From a virus, in the IMG/VR virus record IMGVR_UViG_3300027749_000177, positions 1 through 47,400 of that record: a DNA stretch of 47,400 nucleotides. One strand, given 5' to 3'. This document shows, piece after piece, positions 41,080 to 47,400 of this stretch; position 1 is the first letter of the stretch; each line of letters begins with the position of its first letter. The notes beneath the pieces are model-generated. The model made no database searches. It saw only the letters and a program-made list of their open reading frames with translations, and was not told where the DNA came from. Both the position numbers and the translations under genes were made by a program.

Positions 41080-42150
41080 CTACCTCGAATAGACCGAAAT
41101 ATTAGGCGCCAAAAATATGGGCGACTTGTCGCGCTCTTCTTGCTCGGCCATTTGGAAGTATTTTTCCGCTTGGCCTTCAAGGTACTGGATGCGCGGCATA
41201 TCAACGCCGGGAAGCTCCTGTGCCATCTGGTGGCCCAGCATGTTCTGGATGGCCATGAGCCAGCGGTCAGGGATGGCCAACTGGCCGCTCAAGGCGCCCA
41301 CGTCCTGCACATAGGCCGAGTACCAGACCGTCATCTGCACAAACGGGTCCGAGGGCGTTGGCCACACCGTTATGGTGGCCTGCGGGATCGTGCGGTTAAG
41401 CCAGAACTGGAACGGCTGGTTGGCCGTAAAGTTCTTATTGGGCAGGTTGGTGTAGTCATCGCGGTTGAGCCGCGACATAGTGATCTCGGTGGAGTTGTTG
41501 CCCACGTAGAACTCAGCCACGCTCAAAGTGCCGCCGCCCGTCTCGCGCATGCGGTAATACTGCGCTGTGACGCCCGGATCAATGTCGTACCAGAGCCACT
41601 GTCCGCTTACCCACGTAACGACACCGGTGTCATACAGAGTGTTCCACGTGGAACCGTCGTTGGACCATTCCAGCAGGATGTGAAACGAGCCCGAGGTGGC
41701 GGGCAGGATACCGATTGACCCGGCGTATATTGAGTTGTTTGTACCGTAGTTGACGCCAATGTAGCCGTTGGGCGAGGTCTGGGTGTCCGCCGTGGCCGTG
41801 TTGTTGTCAAAGGCTAACTGGGCGTTACCCGAAGACGCAAAGTATCCGTTGGCAATATTTGGCGTAGGGCGGTTTAACGTGCGATAGAGCGCGTTTAGCA
41901 CATCGTTGCCACCTACGGGCAGCAGGTACTCGTACTGGTCAGGATTGAGGCCGATTACGGTTTTTTTGATGGCGAAATACTGGATGCCTTGGTTTATCAA
42001 GTTGCTCAGGATGTAAAACAGCGACTCCTTGGCCGCTTGCACCTGCTCAACCGTCAATTCCTCGGCCAACTTCCCAGCACGTCGCGCCCCATGGTCAATG
42101 AGCTTTTGGACCGTGATGATGGTCTGGCCAACAGTACCTGAGTAAGCCAT
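41080..42150 (-). CDS. P22 gp4-like tail adaptor with inserted sugar-binding-like domain (356 aa)
   Basis: The N-terminal helical part (VQKLIDHGARRAGKLAEELT; VQAAKESLFYILSNLINQGI) resembles the head-to-tail adaptor gp4 of P22, and the C-terminal part (DRWLMAIQNMLGHQMAQELP; RIQYLEGQAEKYFQMAEQEE) completes it. Between them, about residues 100-215, lies SGNAQLAFDNNTATADTQTS, NGYIGVNYG, FHILLEWSNDGSTWNTLYDT, YYRMRETGGGTLSVAEFYVG, the pattern of an F5/8-type galactose-binding-like domain. Without it the protein would have about the usual adaptor length. It would therefore sit at the portal-tail junction with an exposed domain that may bind sugars. Assignment of both parts is by motif reading. Confidence 0.6.
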   Translation of the reverse strand: MAYSGTVGQTIITVQKLIDHGARRAGKLAEELTVEQVQAAKESLFYILSNLINQGIQYFAIKKTVIGLNPDQYEYLLPVGGNDVLNALYRTLNRPTPNIANGYFASSGNAQLAFDNNTATADTQTSPNGYIGVNYGTNNSIYAGSIGILPATSGSFHILLEWSNDGSTWNTLYDTGVVTWVSGQWLWYDIDPGVTAQYYRMRETGGGTLSVAEFYVGNNSTEITMSRLNRDDYTNLPNKNFTANQPFQFWLNRTIPQATITVWPTPSDPFVQMTVWYSAYVQDVGALSGQLAIPDRWLMAIQNMLGHQMAQELPGVDMPRIQYLEGQAEKYFQMAEQEERDKSPIFLAPNISVYSR

Positions 42151-42159
42151 GGCTTTTCC

Positions 42160-42471
42160 TTACCAGCAAGGCGCTTTTGAGGACTTGGTAACGCTAGACA
42201 CGCGGCGGGTGGTTATGTGGCCACCTTTTTTGTACCGTGGAGCCGTTTGCAGCGCCGTAGATGCGGCGTTGATATTCTGCAAAGTCGGGTTTTGGTCTTG
42301 ATTTGGTGCGTTCGCGCTGTCGGGCTGGCCGCTTCCGCCGTAGCTAAGGTTAAGCGGTGGAGCCGCGCTTGGCGCTTTAGAGTTGTCTCCGGGCGGCGCG
42401 GTGAACCGGGAAGCCGTACCCACCACGTCACCAAGTGCGCCACCGTTTGCAAATTTTTTAACTTTGGCCAT
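42160..42471 (-). CDS. Small GG-motif protein with Cys-Trp tail (103 aa)
   Basis: A small, Pro/Ala/Asn-rich, disordered-looking protein with two GG motifs (KKFANGGALG near the start, RYKKGGHITT near the end) and a C-terminal SSKAPCW. It belongs to the GG-motif group with the proteins at 1, 24.4, 42.7 and 43.6 kb. ATG 42471 follows TAAGGAACGAAC, where the previous stop is fused to the ribosome binding site. Confidence 0.65.
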   Translation of the reverse strand: MAKVKKFANGGALGDVVGTASRFTAPPGDNSKAPSAAPPLNLSYGGSGQPDSANAPNQDQNPTLQNINAASTALQTAPRYKKGGHITTRRVSSVTKSSKAPCW

Positions 42472-42480
42472 GTTCGTTCC

Positions 42481-42729
42481 TTACCAGCCGGGACAGTTCC
42501 AGCGTTGCATTGATGCCCTTGCACGGCTACCGGGTTCGCTTTTATGAGCGACCGGCCCCATACGGGCACAGAAAGAATCGCGCCTTGCGCCACCTTTGGG
42601 CTGTGGAGCCTTCAGGTGCGATCCGGTTTCCCGATTGTAGCGCTCGCGTCCTTTGGCGGTAAGCCCTGCGCCTTGTTTGGCGGGGAGTTTCTCACCACGC
42701 CCGATAGCTAGAGATGGGTTTTTAGCCAT
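42481..42729 (-). CDS. DUF6321-like virion-region protein (82 aa)
   Basis: The start chosen is ATG 42729 (MAKNPSLAIGRGEKLPAKQG), two bases after the previous stop. The core AGLTAKGRERYNRETGSHLK, then APQPKGGARRDSFCARM, matches the DUF6321-type pattern of aquatic phages (LTxKGRxxYNRxTGSxLKxP and SFCARM). A basic protein, ending RWNCPGW. Role unknown; neighbours suggest a virion-interior protein. Confidence 0.75.
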   Translation of the reverse strand: MAKNPSLAIGRGEKLPAKQGAGLTAKGRERYNRETGSHLKAPQPKGGARRDSFCARMGPVAHKSEPGSRARASMQRWNCPGW

Positions 42730-42731
42730 GA

Positions 42732-43130
42732 TTACCAGCAAGACTTCATCATCTTGCCGCCTGATTTCATTTTGGTGGTTTTGGCTGAGTCTTTAAAAGC
42801 CTCGGCAGTTGGTGCGCCTTTGGAGCCGGGTTTGCGCATGTGCTCTTTAGAGCCATGGGCGATACGTTCACGTTTGGCGTTAATGTTGGCATACAAGCCG
42901 CCTTCGGCCATGTAGCCCATCTTGTGCCGTACTTGCTCAGGCAAGTTAGGCAAGCCTTTGTTGCTCTCAGGGATTTCTTTAAGAGACCCGCCGCCTGCCT
43001 TTTTTACGGGCGCGGCGCGCTTGGTGCTGTACGCAATCGCCACCGCTTGTTTGACAGGTTTACCCGCATTCACTTCGGCGGCGATGTTCTTCTTAAAGGC
43101 TTTTTCAGATTTGGATTTGATCAAAGGCAT
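42732..43130 (-). CDS. DUF6496-like basic protein with GG motifs and Cys-Trp tail (132 aa)
   Basis: The N-terminus (MPLIKSKSEKAFKKNIAAEV, then NAGKPVKQAVAIAYSTKRAA) is the small Lys-rich domain seen in DUF6496-like phage and bacterial proteins. Then follow KKAGGGSLKE, MAEGGLYANINAKRERIAHG and SKEHMRKPGSKGAPTAEAF, a unit common in aquatic phages, and KMKSGGKMMKSCW at the end. The strong positive charge suggests DNA binding, for example inside the head. ATG 43130 after TAAGGACGTATC. Confidence 0.72.
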   Translation of the reverse strand: MPLIKSKSEKAFKKNIAAEVNAGKPVKQAVAIAYSTKRAAPVKKAGGGSLKEIPESNKGLPNLPEQVRHKMGYMAEGGLYANINAKRERIAHGSKEHMRKPGSKGAPTAEAFKDSAKTTKMKSGGKMMKSCW

Positions 43131-43139
43131 GATACGTCC

Positions 43140-43544
43140 TTAGCTGTAGGTCTTAACCATTTCTAAAACAACGGTGTAGGTATCGCCAGAGCTTGCATCA
43201 GCGGTGCTAAAAACAATGTTTCCGTTTTTACCTGTGCCCGAATTGTTTGTGATGCCACCGATGCTTGAAAAATCATTCTCGTAATTGGTGTTGATCGTAC
43301 TAAGAAAAAACGGTACATCGGTTGAGGCATCCCAGTACATACGCACTTCCAAGCCGTGGCATACCGAAGTAATTTTGTTCACAATAACACCGGTGCAGGC
43401 TTTGCCAGAACCGCTGCTGGCTAAGTTGGCCACATTGACTTTGGTCACGGCGGTCTCGCCTGTGCCATCGCTAATATTGGTGAATTTCATGATAGCCAAG
43501 CGCTCACCGTCTATCAGCGTTTGGCTTGTAACTGCATCTGCCAT
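43140..43544 (-). CDS. Beta-type virion structural protein (134 aa)
   Basis: The start chosen is ATG 43544 (MADAVTSQTLIDGERLAIMK) behind GGAGATAGAT. The sequence FTNISDGTGETAVTKVNVAN, EVRMYWDASTDVPFFLSTIN and NNSGTGKNGNIVFSTADASS, then YTVVLEMVKT belongs to a type of beta-rich structural proteins common in aquatic phages. Probably a decoration or minor head protein. It lies between a terminator hairpin and the GG-motif genes. Confidence 0.68.
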   Translation of the reverse strand: MADAVTSQTLIDGERLAIMKFTNISDGTGETAVTKVNVANLASSGSGKACTGVIVNKITSVCHGLEVRMYWDASTDVPFFLSTINTNYENDFSSIGGITNNSGTGKNGNIVFSTADASSGDTYTVVLEMVKTYS

Positions 43545-43560
43545 ATCTATCTCCAATTAA

Positions 43561-43586
43561 AAAGTAGGGGCCGAAGCCCCTACTTT
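43561..43586 (-). terminator. Strong hairpin with UUCG tetraloop after the 357-residue GG-motif gene
   Basis: AAAGTAGGGGC and GCCCCTACTTT pair perfectly (11 bp); on the leftward strand the loop is TTCG, an exceptionally stable tetraloop, and the 3' arm is followed by TTAATT, so CTTTTTAATT forms a T-rich tail. It lies directly after the stop at 43588. It should reduce transcription of the genes downstream. Confidence 0.8.
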
Positions 43587-43587
43587 A

Positions 43588-44661
43588 CTAGCACTTGGCT
43601 CGTCCGCCGCCTTTGCGGGCCATGGGTGGATTTACCATCCCCCGACCTGCTCCAGCAGAAGGCTTCTTGCCCAGTAAACGCATCATTGCGTTCATCGCGT
43701 CAGACGGAGCGTTACGAATGGCATTGGCTATCCCCATATCGTCATCGCTTGGCCCAACAGACTTGCCGTAGGCGCCGCCGCTCATGTCGCGCATCGGCAT
43801 TTGCTGGTCATCCATGCTGCCGCCCATAGCTTTGCGCATAACCTTGCCACCCTTTTTGAAGGTGCCCGATTGCGCGGTGTTGCTTACTGGTTTTGACATC
43901 GGCTTGCTAGGCATTGCTACGGCGTGGCCAGCGTTGTTAACACTGCCCCCCGTAGCGAAGTGCTTTTTTGCAGCACCGCCTTTTTTGTAGCCGCCAGCAT
44001 TGGCTTCTTTGACTTCACCAGTTACGGTGTTGGTCTTGCCGGGTTTAGAAGTATCAGCCGGACGATTTTCCCAGTTGGTAGAGCCGCCGTTTTTGAAGCC
44101 GCCAGAGTTGGACATGCGCACGCCACCAGTGCCGGTAGCACTGTCTTTTTTGTCGCCATCCACTACCTTTGTCTTCATAAACTTGCCCGCGTTGCCTTCA
44201 ATGGTTCCGCCGGTTTTGTAGCCAGCCGGTTTGCCCATCTTGACCATTCCAGTGCCGTGGGCGCTGTCTTTCTTGTCGCCGTCAACTACTTTGGTCGTGC
44301 CGCCGTTCTTTAGCTTCAGCTTGGTGCCCTTGCCGCCTTCGTGCTCTTGCATGTCGTGCTGCTTAAAAGCCTTTTTGATCATGGCTTTATCTTGGGACAT
44401 GTCACCGCCTTTAGCCATGCCGCCTTTTTTCATCAAAGGAGCAGCCATAGCAGCGCGACGTGCCATCATAGAAGGAGCTTTGGGGGCAGCAGCCGGCGCA
44501 GAATACGAGGTGTCGGGCATGGTATTCATGCTCTTAGAACGCATATTCTCAAAGCCGTACTCGCCGCCGCGGTTCATGCCGACGTGACCACCTTTTTTGA
44601 GCTTCAGGATAACTGAGGGCTCAGTGGTCTCCATCTTCACCATTGGTTTAAATTGGCCCAT
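43588..44661 (-). CDS. GG-motif repeat protein of the head region (357 aa)
   Basis: A basic, low-complexity protein with about 13 GG motifs, among them LKKGGHVG, MKKGGMAKGGDMS, LKNGGTTK, YKTGGTIE, FKNGGSTN, YKKGGAAK, FATGGSVN, FKKGGKVM and AMGGSMD. A unit of TKVVDGDKKDSAxGTGxVxM occurs twice (about residues 123-146 and 166-186). There is no known domain. Its place between two capsid-type genes suggests an internal head, scaffold or DNA-binding protein. The C-terminus is ARKGGGRAKC. ATG 44661 after TAAGGAGAGTAACC. Confidence 0.68.
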   Translation of the reverse strand: MGQFKPMVKMETTEPSVILKLKKGGHVGMNRGGEYGFENMRSKSMNTMPDTSYSAPAAAPKAPSMMARRAAMAAPLMKKGGMAKGGDMSQDKAMIKKAFKQHDMQEHEGGKGTKLKLKNGGTTKVVDGDKKDSAHGTGMVKMGKPAGYKTGGTIEGNAGKFMKTKVVDGDKKDSATGTGGVRMSNSGGFKNGGSTNWENRPADTSKPGKTNTVTGEVKEANAGGYKKGGAAKKHFATGGSVNNAGHAVAMPSKPMSKPVSNTAQSGTFKKGGKVMRKAMGGSMDDQQMPMRDMSGGAYGKSVGPSDDDMGIANAIRNAPSDAMNAMMRLLGKKPSAGAGRGMVNPPMARKGGGRAKC

Positions 44662-44672
44662 GGTTACTCTCC

Positions 44673-45635
44673 TTATGCTTGAGTTACGCCGAGAGCACCA
44701 ACGCGGGTAGCGTTAGGGCCTACAGCAATTGCTGGCAGCGAAATGGCCATCACTGTACGAACGGTGCCGTCCGATGCAGTTGCCGGGGCGTAGGTTCCGC
44801 GGACGTCACCAGTACCGGTAGTGGCTACAGCAGTGTCTGCGGCAACAAACGTACCGGCATCTTGTGCCAGCGTGCTGTTGCTCTTGACGCTGATAACGTA
44901 GGCCACATTGAACACGCGGACTGGCAAGCCCAGAACATCGCTTGTGCCAATTAACACAGCAGTTGCCGAGCCAGCAATCGTTGCACCAGAGACTTGGAAG
45001 AACGCTTTCTTGCCGGTTACGGCAGTACCCGCAGTAGCCACGGTGATGACTTCGCTCATTGCTTGGCCGTAGTAGTCAAAACCACTTACGGTAAAAGCGC
45101 GGGCGGTAGTCGAGCAGTTCACTTTGATTGCGCGGGGCAGATCAAGCTGAAGTACGGTCGTGCCGTCGGTGCGAGTTACAGACTTTACCGAAGTACCAGC
45201 GGTCAAGGTCACTGCGCCTGCGCCAGCAGCAGTCTGCGATAGCGCGATGTTGTTGGTGACCGCAGCTTGTGGGATCACGTCCCATACATAAACGCGACCA
45301 ATTGGGCCGATACCCAAGTCCATCGGTGCAGGATCATCAAACTGGATGTTGCCGTGCGCGTACATGGCCGTGCTAGAAGCGGTAACCGACTGGTTGATGG
45401 TGTAAGTACCAAGACCACCAGCGCCAGTGCCAAAGCCGGTGATATACGTGCCGTCGGTTACGCTTGAACCGTCAACGTACATACCGATAACAATGGGGGC
45501 TCCTTGGCCCAACACAGTAACGGTCAGTGTCGTTCCCGACATAGAACCAGTAAAGGTCGTGGTGTAAGGGCGGATTCCGGTTCCCATGTACGTCTGGGCC
45601 GGACCTAAAAATAAATCGTCCGAAAATTGGGGCAT
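44673..45635 (-). CDS. Virion structural protein with inserted Ig-like domain (320 aa)
   Basis: The protein is beta-rich. Near the N-terminus, about residues 27-95, it has TFTGSMSGTTLTVTVLGQGA, then YVDGSSVTDGTYITGFGTGA, GGLGTYTINQSVTASST, a well-known insertable phage Ig-like unit. The remainder (FDDPAPMDLGIGPIGRVYVW; LQLDLPRAIKVNCSTTARAF; GFDYYGQAMSEVITVATAG) is typical of phage structural proteins without a named family. It directly follows the major capsid gene and its terminator. ATG 45635 with AAGGAG. Confidence 0.68.
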   Translation of the reverse strand: MPQFSDDLFLGPAQTYMGTGIRPYTTTFTGSMSGTTLTVTVLGQGAPIVIGMYVDGSSVTDGTYITGFGTGAGGLGTYTINQSVTASSTAMYAHGNIQFDDPAPMDLGIGPIGRVYVWDVIPQAAVTNNIALSQTAAGAGAVTLTAGTSVKSVTRTDGTTVLQLDLPRAIKVNCSTTARAFTVSGFDYYGQAMSEVITVATAGTAVTGKKAFFQVSGATIAGSATAVLIGTSDVLGLPVRVFNVAYVISVKSNSTLAQDAGTFVAADTAVATTGTGDVRGTYAPATASDGTVRTVMAISLPAIAVGPNATRVGALGVTQA

Positions 45636-45674
45636 GGTCTGCTCCTTGAAAAGTTTGACCGATGTTAATAAAAC

Positions 45675-45698
45675 GGGAGGGGTTAGAGGCCCCCTCCC
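45675..45698 (-). terminator. Terminator after the major capsid gene
   Basis: GGGAGGGG (45675-45682) pairs with CCCCTCCC (45691-45698) around an 8-base loop. On the leftward strand the stem is followed by GTTTTATTAAC. It follows the capsid stop by 15 bases and should keep capsid and decoration protein levels above those of later genes. Confidence 0.78.
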
Positions 45699-45713
45699 AA
45701 GCCTTAACGCTTT

Positions 45714-46628
45714 TTAAGCGCCGGGAGTACCGTACATCGCACGTGGGTCGGTGAAGCCGACATCGTAACGCTCGGTAGCCTTGTAACGCATGGAGTCGGT
45801 TTCGAAGTCACCTTCCATGGTCTTTTCCAGACGACGACGCATCAAGAGCTTCATGCCCTCGGGCGCATCAGTCTGGACCCACCAAGCGGTGGCACTGGTC
45901 AAACGGCTCAACACAGCAGCGCCCTCGTCCAACAAACCAATGGATTTCACTGGGTTGATGTCGTTGTTGGCGTTGCCGGTGCGCAGAACCGATTTAAGCA
46001 GCACTTCGGCTTGGAAGATGTTGCCCGGGGCCACCACCAATTGGCGGGGAACCAGACGAATCTTCTTGCCGTTGTTGTCCACGGCCTGACGGACTTGGAT
46101 CAACATTTGCTCAAGGGAGGTTTGCGACAGAACCGCAGCAGTAGCGAGTTGGTTGCTGAAAGTACCGTTCACGATGGGGTGAGCAGTATTGATCAGCGAG
46201 ACGCCATCGCCGCCGGGGTAGGCGCTGTTGAACGCTACGTTCAAGACGTTTGCGGACAACAGTTCCTTGGTTTCCACCAGCGATTGTGCCAAGTGACGTG
46301 CGTACACTTGACCCAAGCGGATGTGGTCGCCGTCTTCTACCAGCACTTTGGTCAGGGCAAATGCCAGACCATAGACCTTGTAGATGTAGCGCTTCAGGAA
46401 CAGAACGCCACCCTGTTGGTACGTGACGGGAGTACCGTCAGGCAACTGGGGCGCCGCGCCGAAACCGTACAGTACGGGCTCTTCGTGGTAGTTACGTGGG
46501 ATGCCGTCTTCTTCACGGAACACGCGGCTCCATTCGTCGGCGCGTTGGTCATAGACTCCGTCGAAGCATTCGTTGAGGATAGGCTCAACGATACTGCGAA
46601 AGTCCGTACTTCTCATTGGTGCAGCCAT
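45714..46628 (-). CDS. Major capsid protein (304 aa)
   Basis: MRSTDFRSIVEPILNECFDG, then RADEWSRVFREEDGIPRNYH, and the spine region QSLVETKELLSANVLNVAFN and LINTAHPIVNGTFSNQLATA, followed by LVPRQLVVAPGNIFQAEVLL and WWVQTDAPEGMKLLMRRRLE are typical of HK97-fold phage major capsid proteins. It forms the shell around the scaffold core. The ribosome binding site is AAGGAG, the start overlaps nothing, and the terminator at 45.68 kb ends the highly expressed unit. The start MAAPMRS at ATG 46628. Confidence 0.88.
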   Translation of the reverse strand: MAAPMRSTDFRSIVEPILNECFDGVYDQRADEWSRVFREEDGIPRNYHEEPVLYGFGAAPQLPDGTPVTYQQGGVLFLKRYIYKVYGLAFALTKVLVEDGDHIRLGQVYARHLAQSLVETKELLSANVLNVAFNSAYPGGDGVSLINTAHPIVNGTFSNQLATAAVLSQTSLEQMLIQVRQAVDNNGKKIRLVPRQLVVAPGNIFQAEVLLKSVLRTGNANNDINPVKSIGLLDEGAAVLSRLTSATAWWVQTDAPEGMKLLMRRRLEKTMEGDFETDSMRYKATERYDVGFTDPRAMYGTPGA

Positions 46629-46640
46629 TGTTTATTCTCC

Positions 46641-47222
46641 TTATGCAATAGCGGTGAATTGGCCGAAGTATTGTGAACGTGAATTCACAACGCGGACAAT
46701 AACGTAGGAATCGCCCCAAGCATTATCCGGGTAGGGAGCGATGTCCACCACACGCATATCGCCTTGAACGCCGTTACCGACAGCCGTCGAAACGCCAAGA
46801 GTGGCGGCAGACAGACCGGTGGTATTGGAACCAGCAGCAATGTTGGAGAAGTTGTACTCATTCCCGAGGGAGGTTTGAGCAATGGTCGCATCGGTTTGAA
46901 TTTCATAAACGATGTTGGCATCGTTGTAAAAATACGCAACGCAAGAACCGGTTTGGTAGGCAGTGTTAGCGGGCCAGTAATTGGACACGCGACGACGGCC
47001 AGTGGTATCAGTCCACTCAACACCAGCGAAGGCGCCGCTATAAGCAGCTCCAACAGTAGCGATGATGATAGTACCAGCGGATGGGTTGTACTTGACAGGT
47101 TGACCCTTCAAGATATCGGACGAATAGGCCGATGCAATACCGCCAGCAAGCGCCTGTGCGCGATCCAAACCAGAGGGGTGGAACGCAGGACGCAAGCCAA
47201 ACGGAGCAGAGGTAGCACTCAT
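46641..47222 (-). CDS. Capsid decoration/stabilising protein candidate (193 aa)
   Basis: The sequence (MSATSAPFGLRPAFHPSGLD, DTTGRRRVSNYWPANTAYQT, GDMRVVDIAPYPDNAWGDSY and VIVRVVNSRSQYF) is of the beta-rich type often found immediately before a phage major capsid gene and taken to be a capsid decoration or cement protein. It shares the transcript with the capsid gene (12 bases apart). ATG 47222 with AAGGAG. Confidence 0.65.
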   Translation of the reverse strand: MSATSAPFGLRPAFHPSGLDRAQALAGGIASAYSSDILKGQPVKYNPSAGTIIIATVGAAYSGAFAGVEWTDTTGRRRVSNYWPANTAYQTGSCVAYFYNDANIVYEIQTDATIAQTSLGNEYNFSNIAAGSNTTGLSAATLGVSTAVGNGVQGDMRVVDIAPYPDNAWGDSYVIVRVVNSRSQYFGQFTAIA

Positions 47223-47235
47223 ATAAACTCCTTAG

Positions 47236-47400
47236 TTAACCCGAAAATACGGGCATGCGATTGGTTTGCTTGTCAACAAAATTGCCCATCCCTTCACCCT
47301 CAACCTGCACCAGCGATTTGCCGTTGCTGTCCCGTGCGCCTTGAAGATTCTCCACTTGGACACGGATTTTTTCCGCTTCCTCTTGGGGCTTATCGTGGTG
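47236..47400 (-). CDS. C-terminal 54 residues of a truncated gene, possibly scaffold-region
   Basis: The frame enters from the right window edge and stops at 47236. The part seen (HHDKPQEEAEKIRVQVENLQ, VQVEGEGMGNFVDKQTNRMP, VFSG) is charged and helix-forming at first. Its place ahead of the decoration and capsid genes is where scaffold or protease genes are often found, but there is not enough sequence to say. Joining the two window ends directly gives a stop in both gene frames, so the two truncated end genes are not halves of one gene abutting at the cut. Confidence 0.55.
   Translation of the reverse strand, partial: HHDKPQEEAEKIRVQVENLQGARDSNGKSLVQVEGEGMGNFVDKQTNRMPVFSG

Overview
The window is a tailed double-stranded DNA phage genome (Caudoviricetes), nearly gap-free, with no ribosomal RNA, recognisable tRNA, integrase, CRISPR array or insertion sequence. 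The high GC of the core genes (about 60-65% over 13-18.7 kb) and the AAGGAG-type ribosome binding sites suggest a beta-proteobacterial host, perhaps a freshwater Burkholderiales bacterium; the host is inference only. No tape-measure, tail-tube or sheath gene is visible. The tail genes instead look like adaptors, a plug/hub-like protein, fibres and probable ejection proteins, so a short-tailed (podovirus-like) virion is the best guess. No portal gene is visible. Both window ends cut through leftward genes, so the missing piece probably holds the portal and the 5' part of the gene truncated at the right end, in a circularly permuted or terminally redundant genome.

Layout. (1) 1-4.4 kb, leftward: terminase small and large subunits, then a very large unknown protein that runs off the left end. 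(2) 4.5-7.4 kb, leftward: small genes, several unknown, including a 40-residue membrane peptide, a DUF932-like protein and a small coiled-coil protein. (3) 7.40-7.68 kb: a non-coding block with an AT-rich stretch and 11 TGCAAC/GTTGCA repeats, the best origin or operator candidate. (4) 7.7-9.7 kb, leftward: a primase-polymerase/RepA-type helicase fusion. (5) 9.8-12.7 kb, leftward: twelve small genes overlapping head to tail with no intergenic base, ending in a YdaS/Cro-like DNA-binding protein. (6) 12.7-12.85 kb: a divergent promoter region. (7) 12.85-18.95 kb, rightward: the replication/recombination module (DUF2800 Cas4-like nuclease, DUF2815 protein, family A DNA polymerase with proofreading exonuclease, VRR-NUC nuclease, SNF2-type helicase). 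(8) 19.0-20.24 kb: an HNH-AP2 homing endonuclease, small genes, a leftward mini-repressor, a 20-residue peptide and a terminator where the two transcription directions meet. (9) 47.4-20.24 kb, leftward: the late operon, in transcription order head decoration protein, major capsid protein, virion proteins, GG-motif proteins, tail adaptor, a giant fibre, a glycine-rich adhesin-like protein, an S74 fibre, the lysis cassette (holin candidates and an M15 endopeptidase), a second adaptor, another fibre, a tail-plug candidate and four large probable ejection proteins.

How it works together (partly inference). Rightward genes supply replication enzymes; the leftward early chain supplies small host-takeover or anti-defence candidates and a regulator; primase-helicase and polymerase would act at the repeat-rich origin candidate. 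An AAAGTTAC-type motif occurs at three regulatory regions (5.24, 12.77 and 19.85 kb), suggesting one shared regulator. Late genes are organised with stop codons fused to ribosome binding sites (TAAGGA), and at least two hairpin terminators set transcript levels around the capsid genes.

Most notable: a short GG motif (hydrophobic-Lys/Ala/Asp-x-Gly-Gly) repeated in five otherwise unrelated virion-region proteins; the TGCAAC repeat cluster; a GC drop starting inside the helicase gene and running through the homing endonuclease; sugar-binding-like and Ig-like domains inserted into virion proteins; and the twelve-gene overlapping chain.
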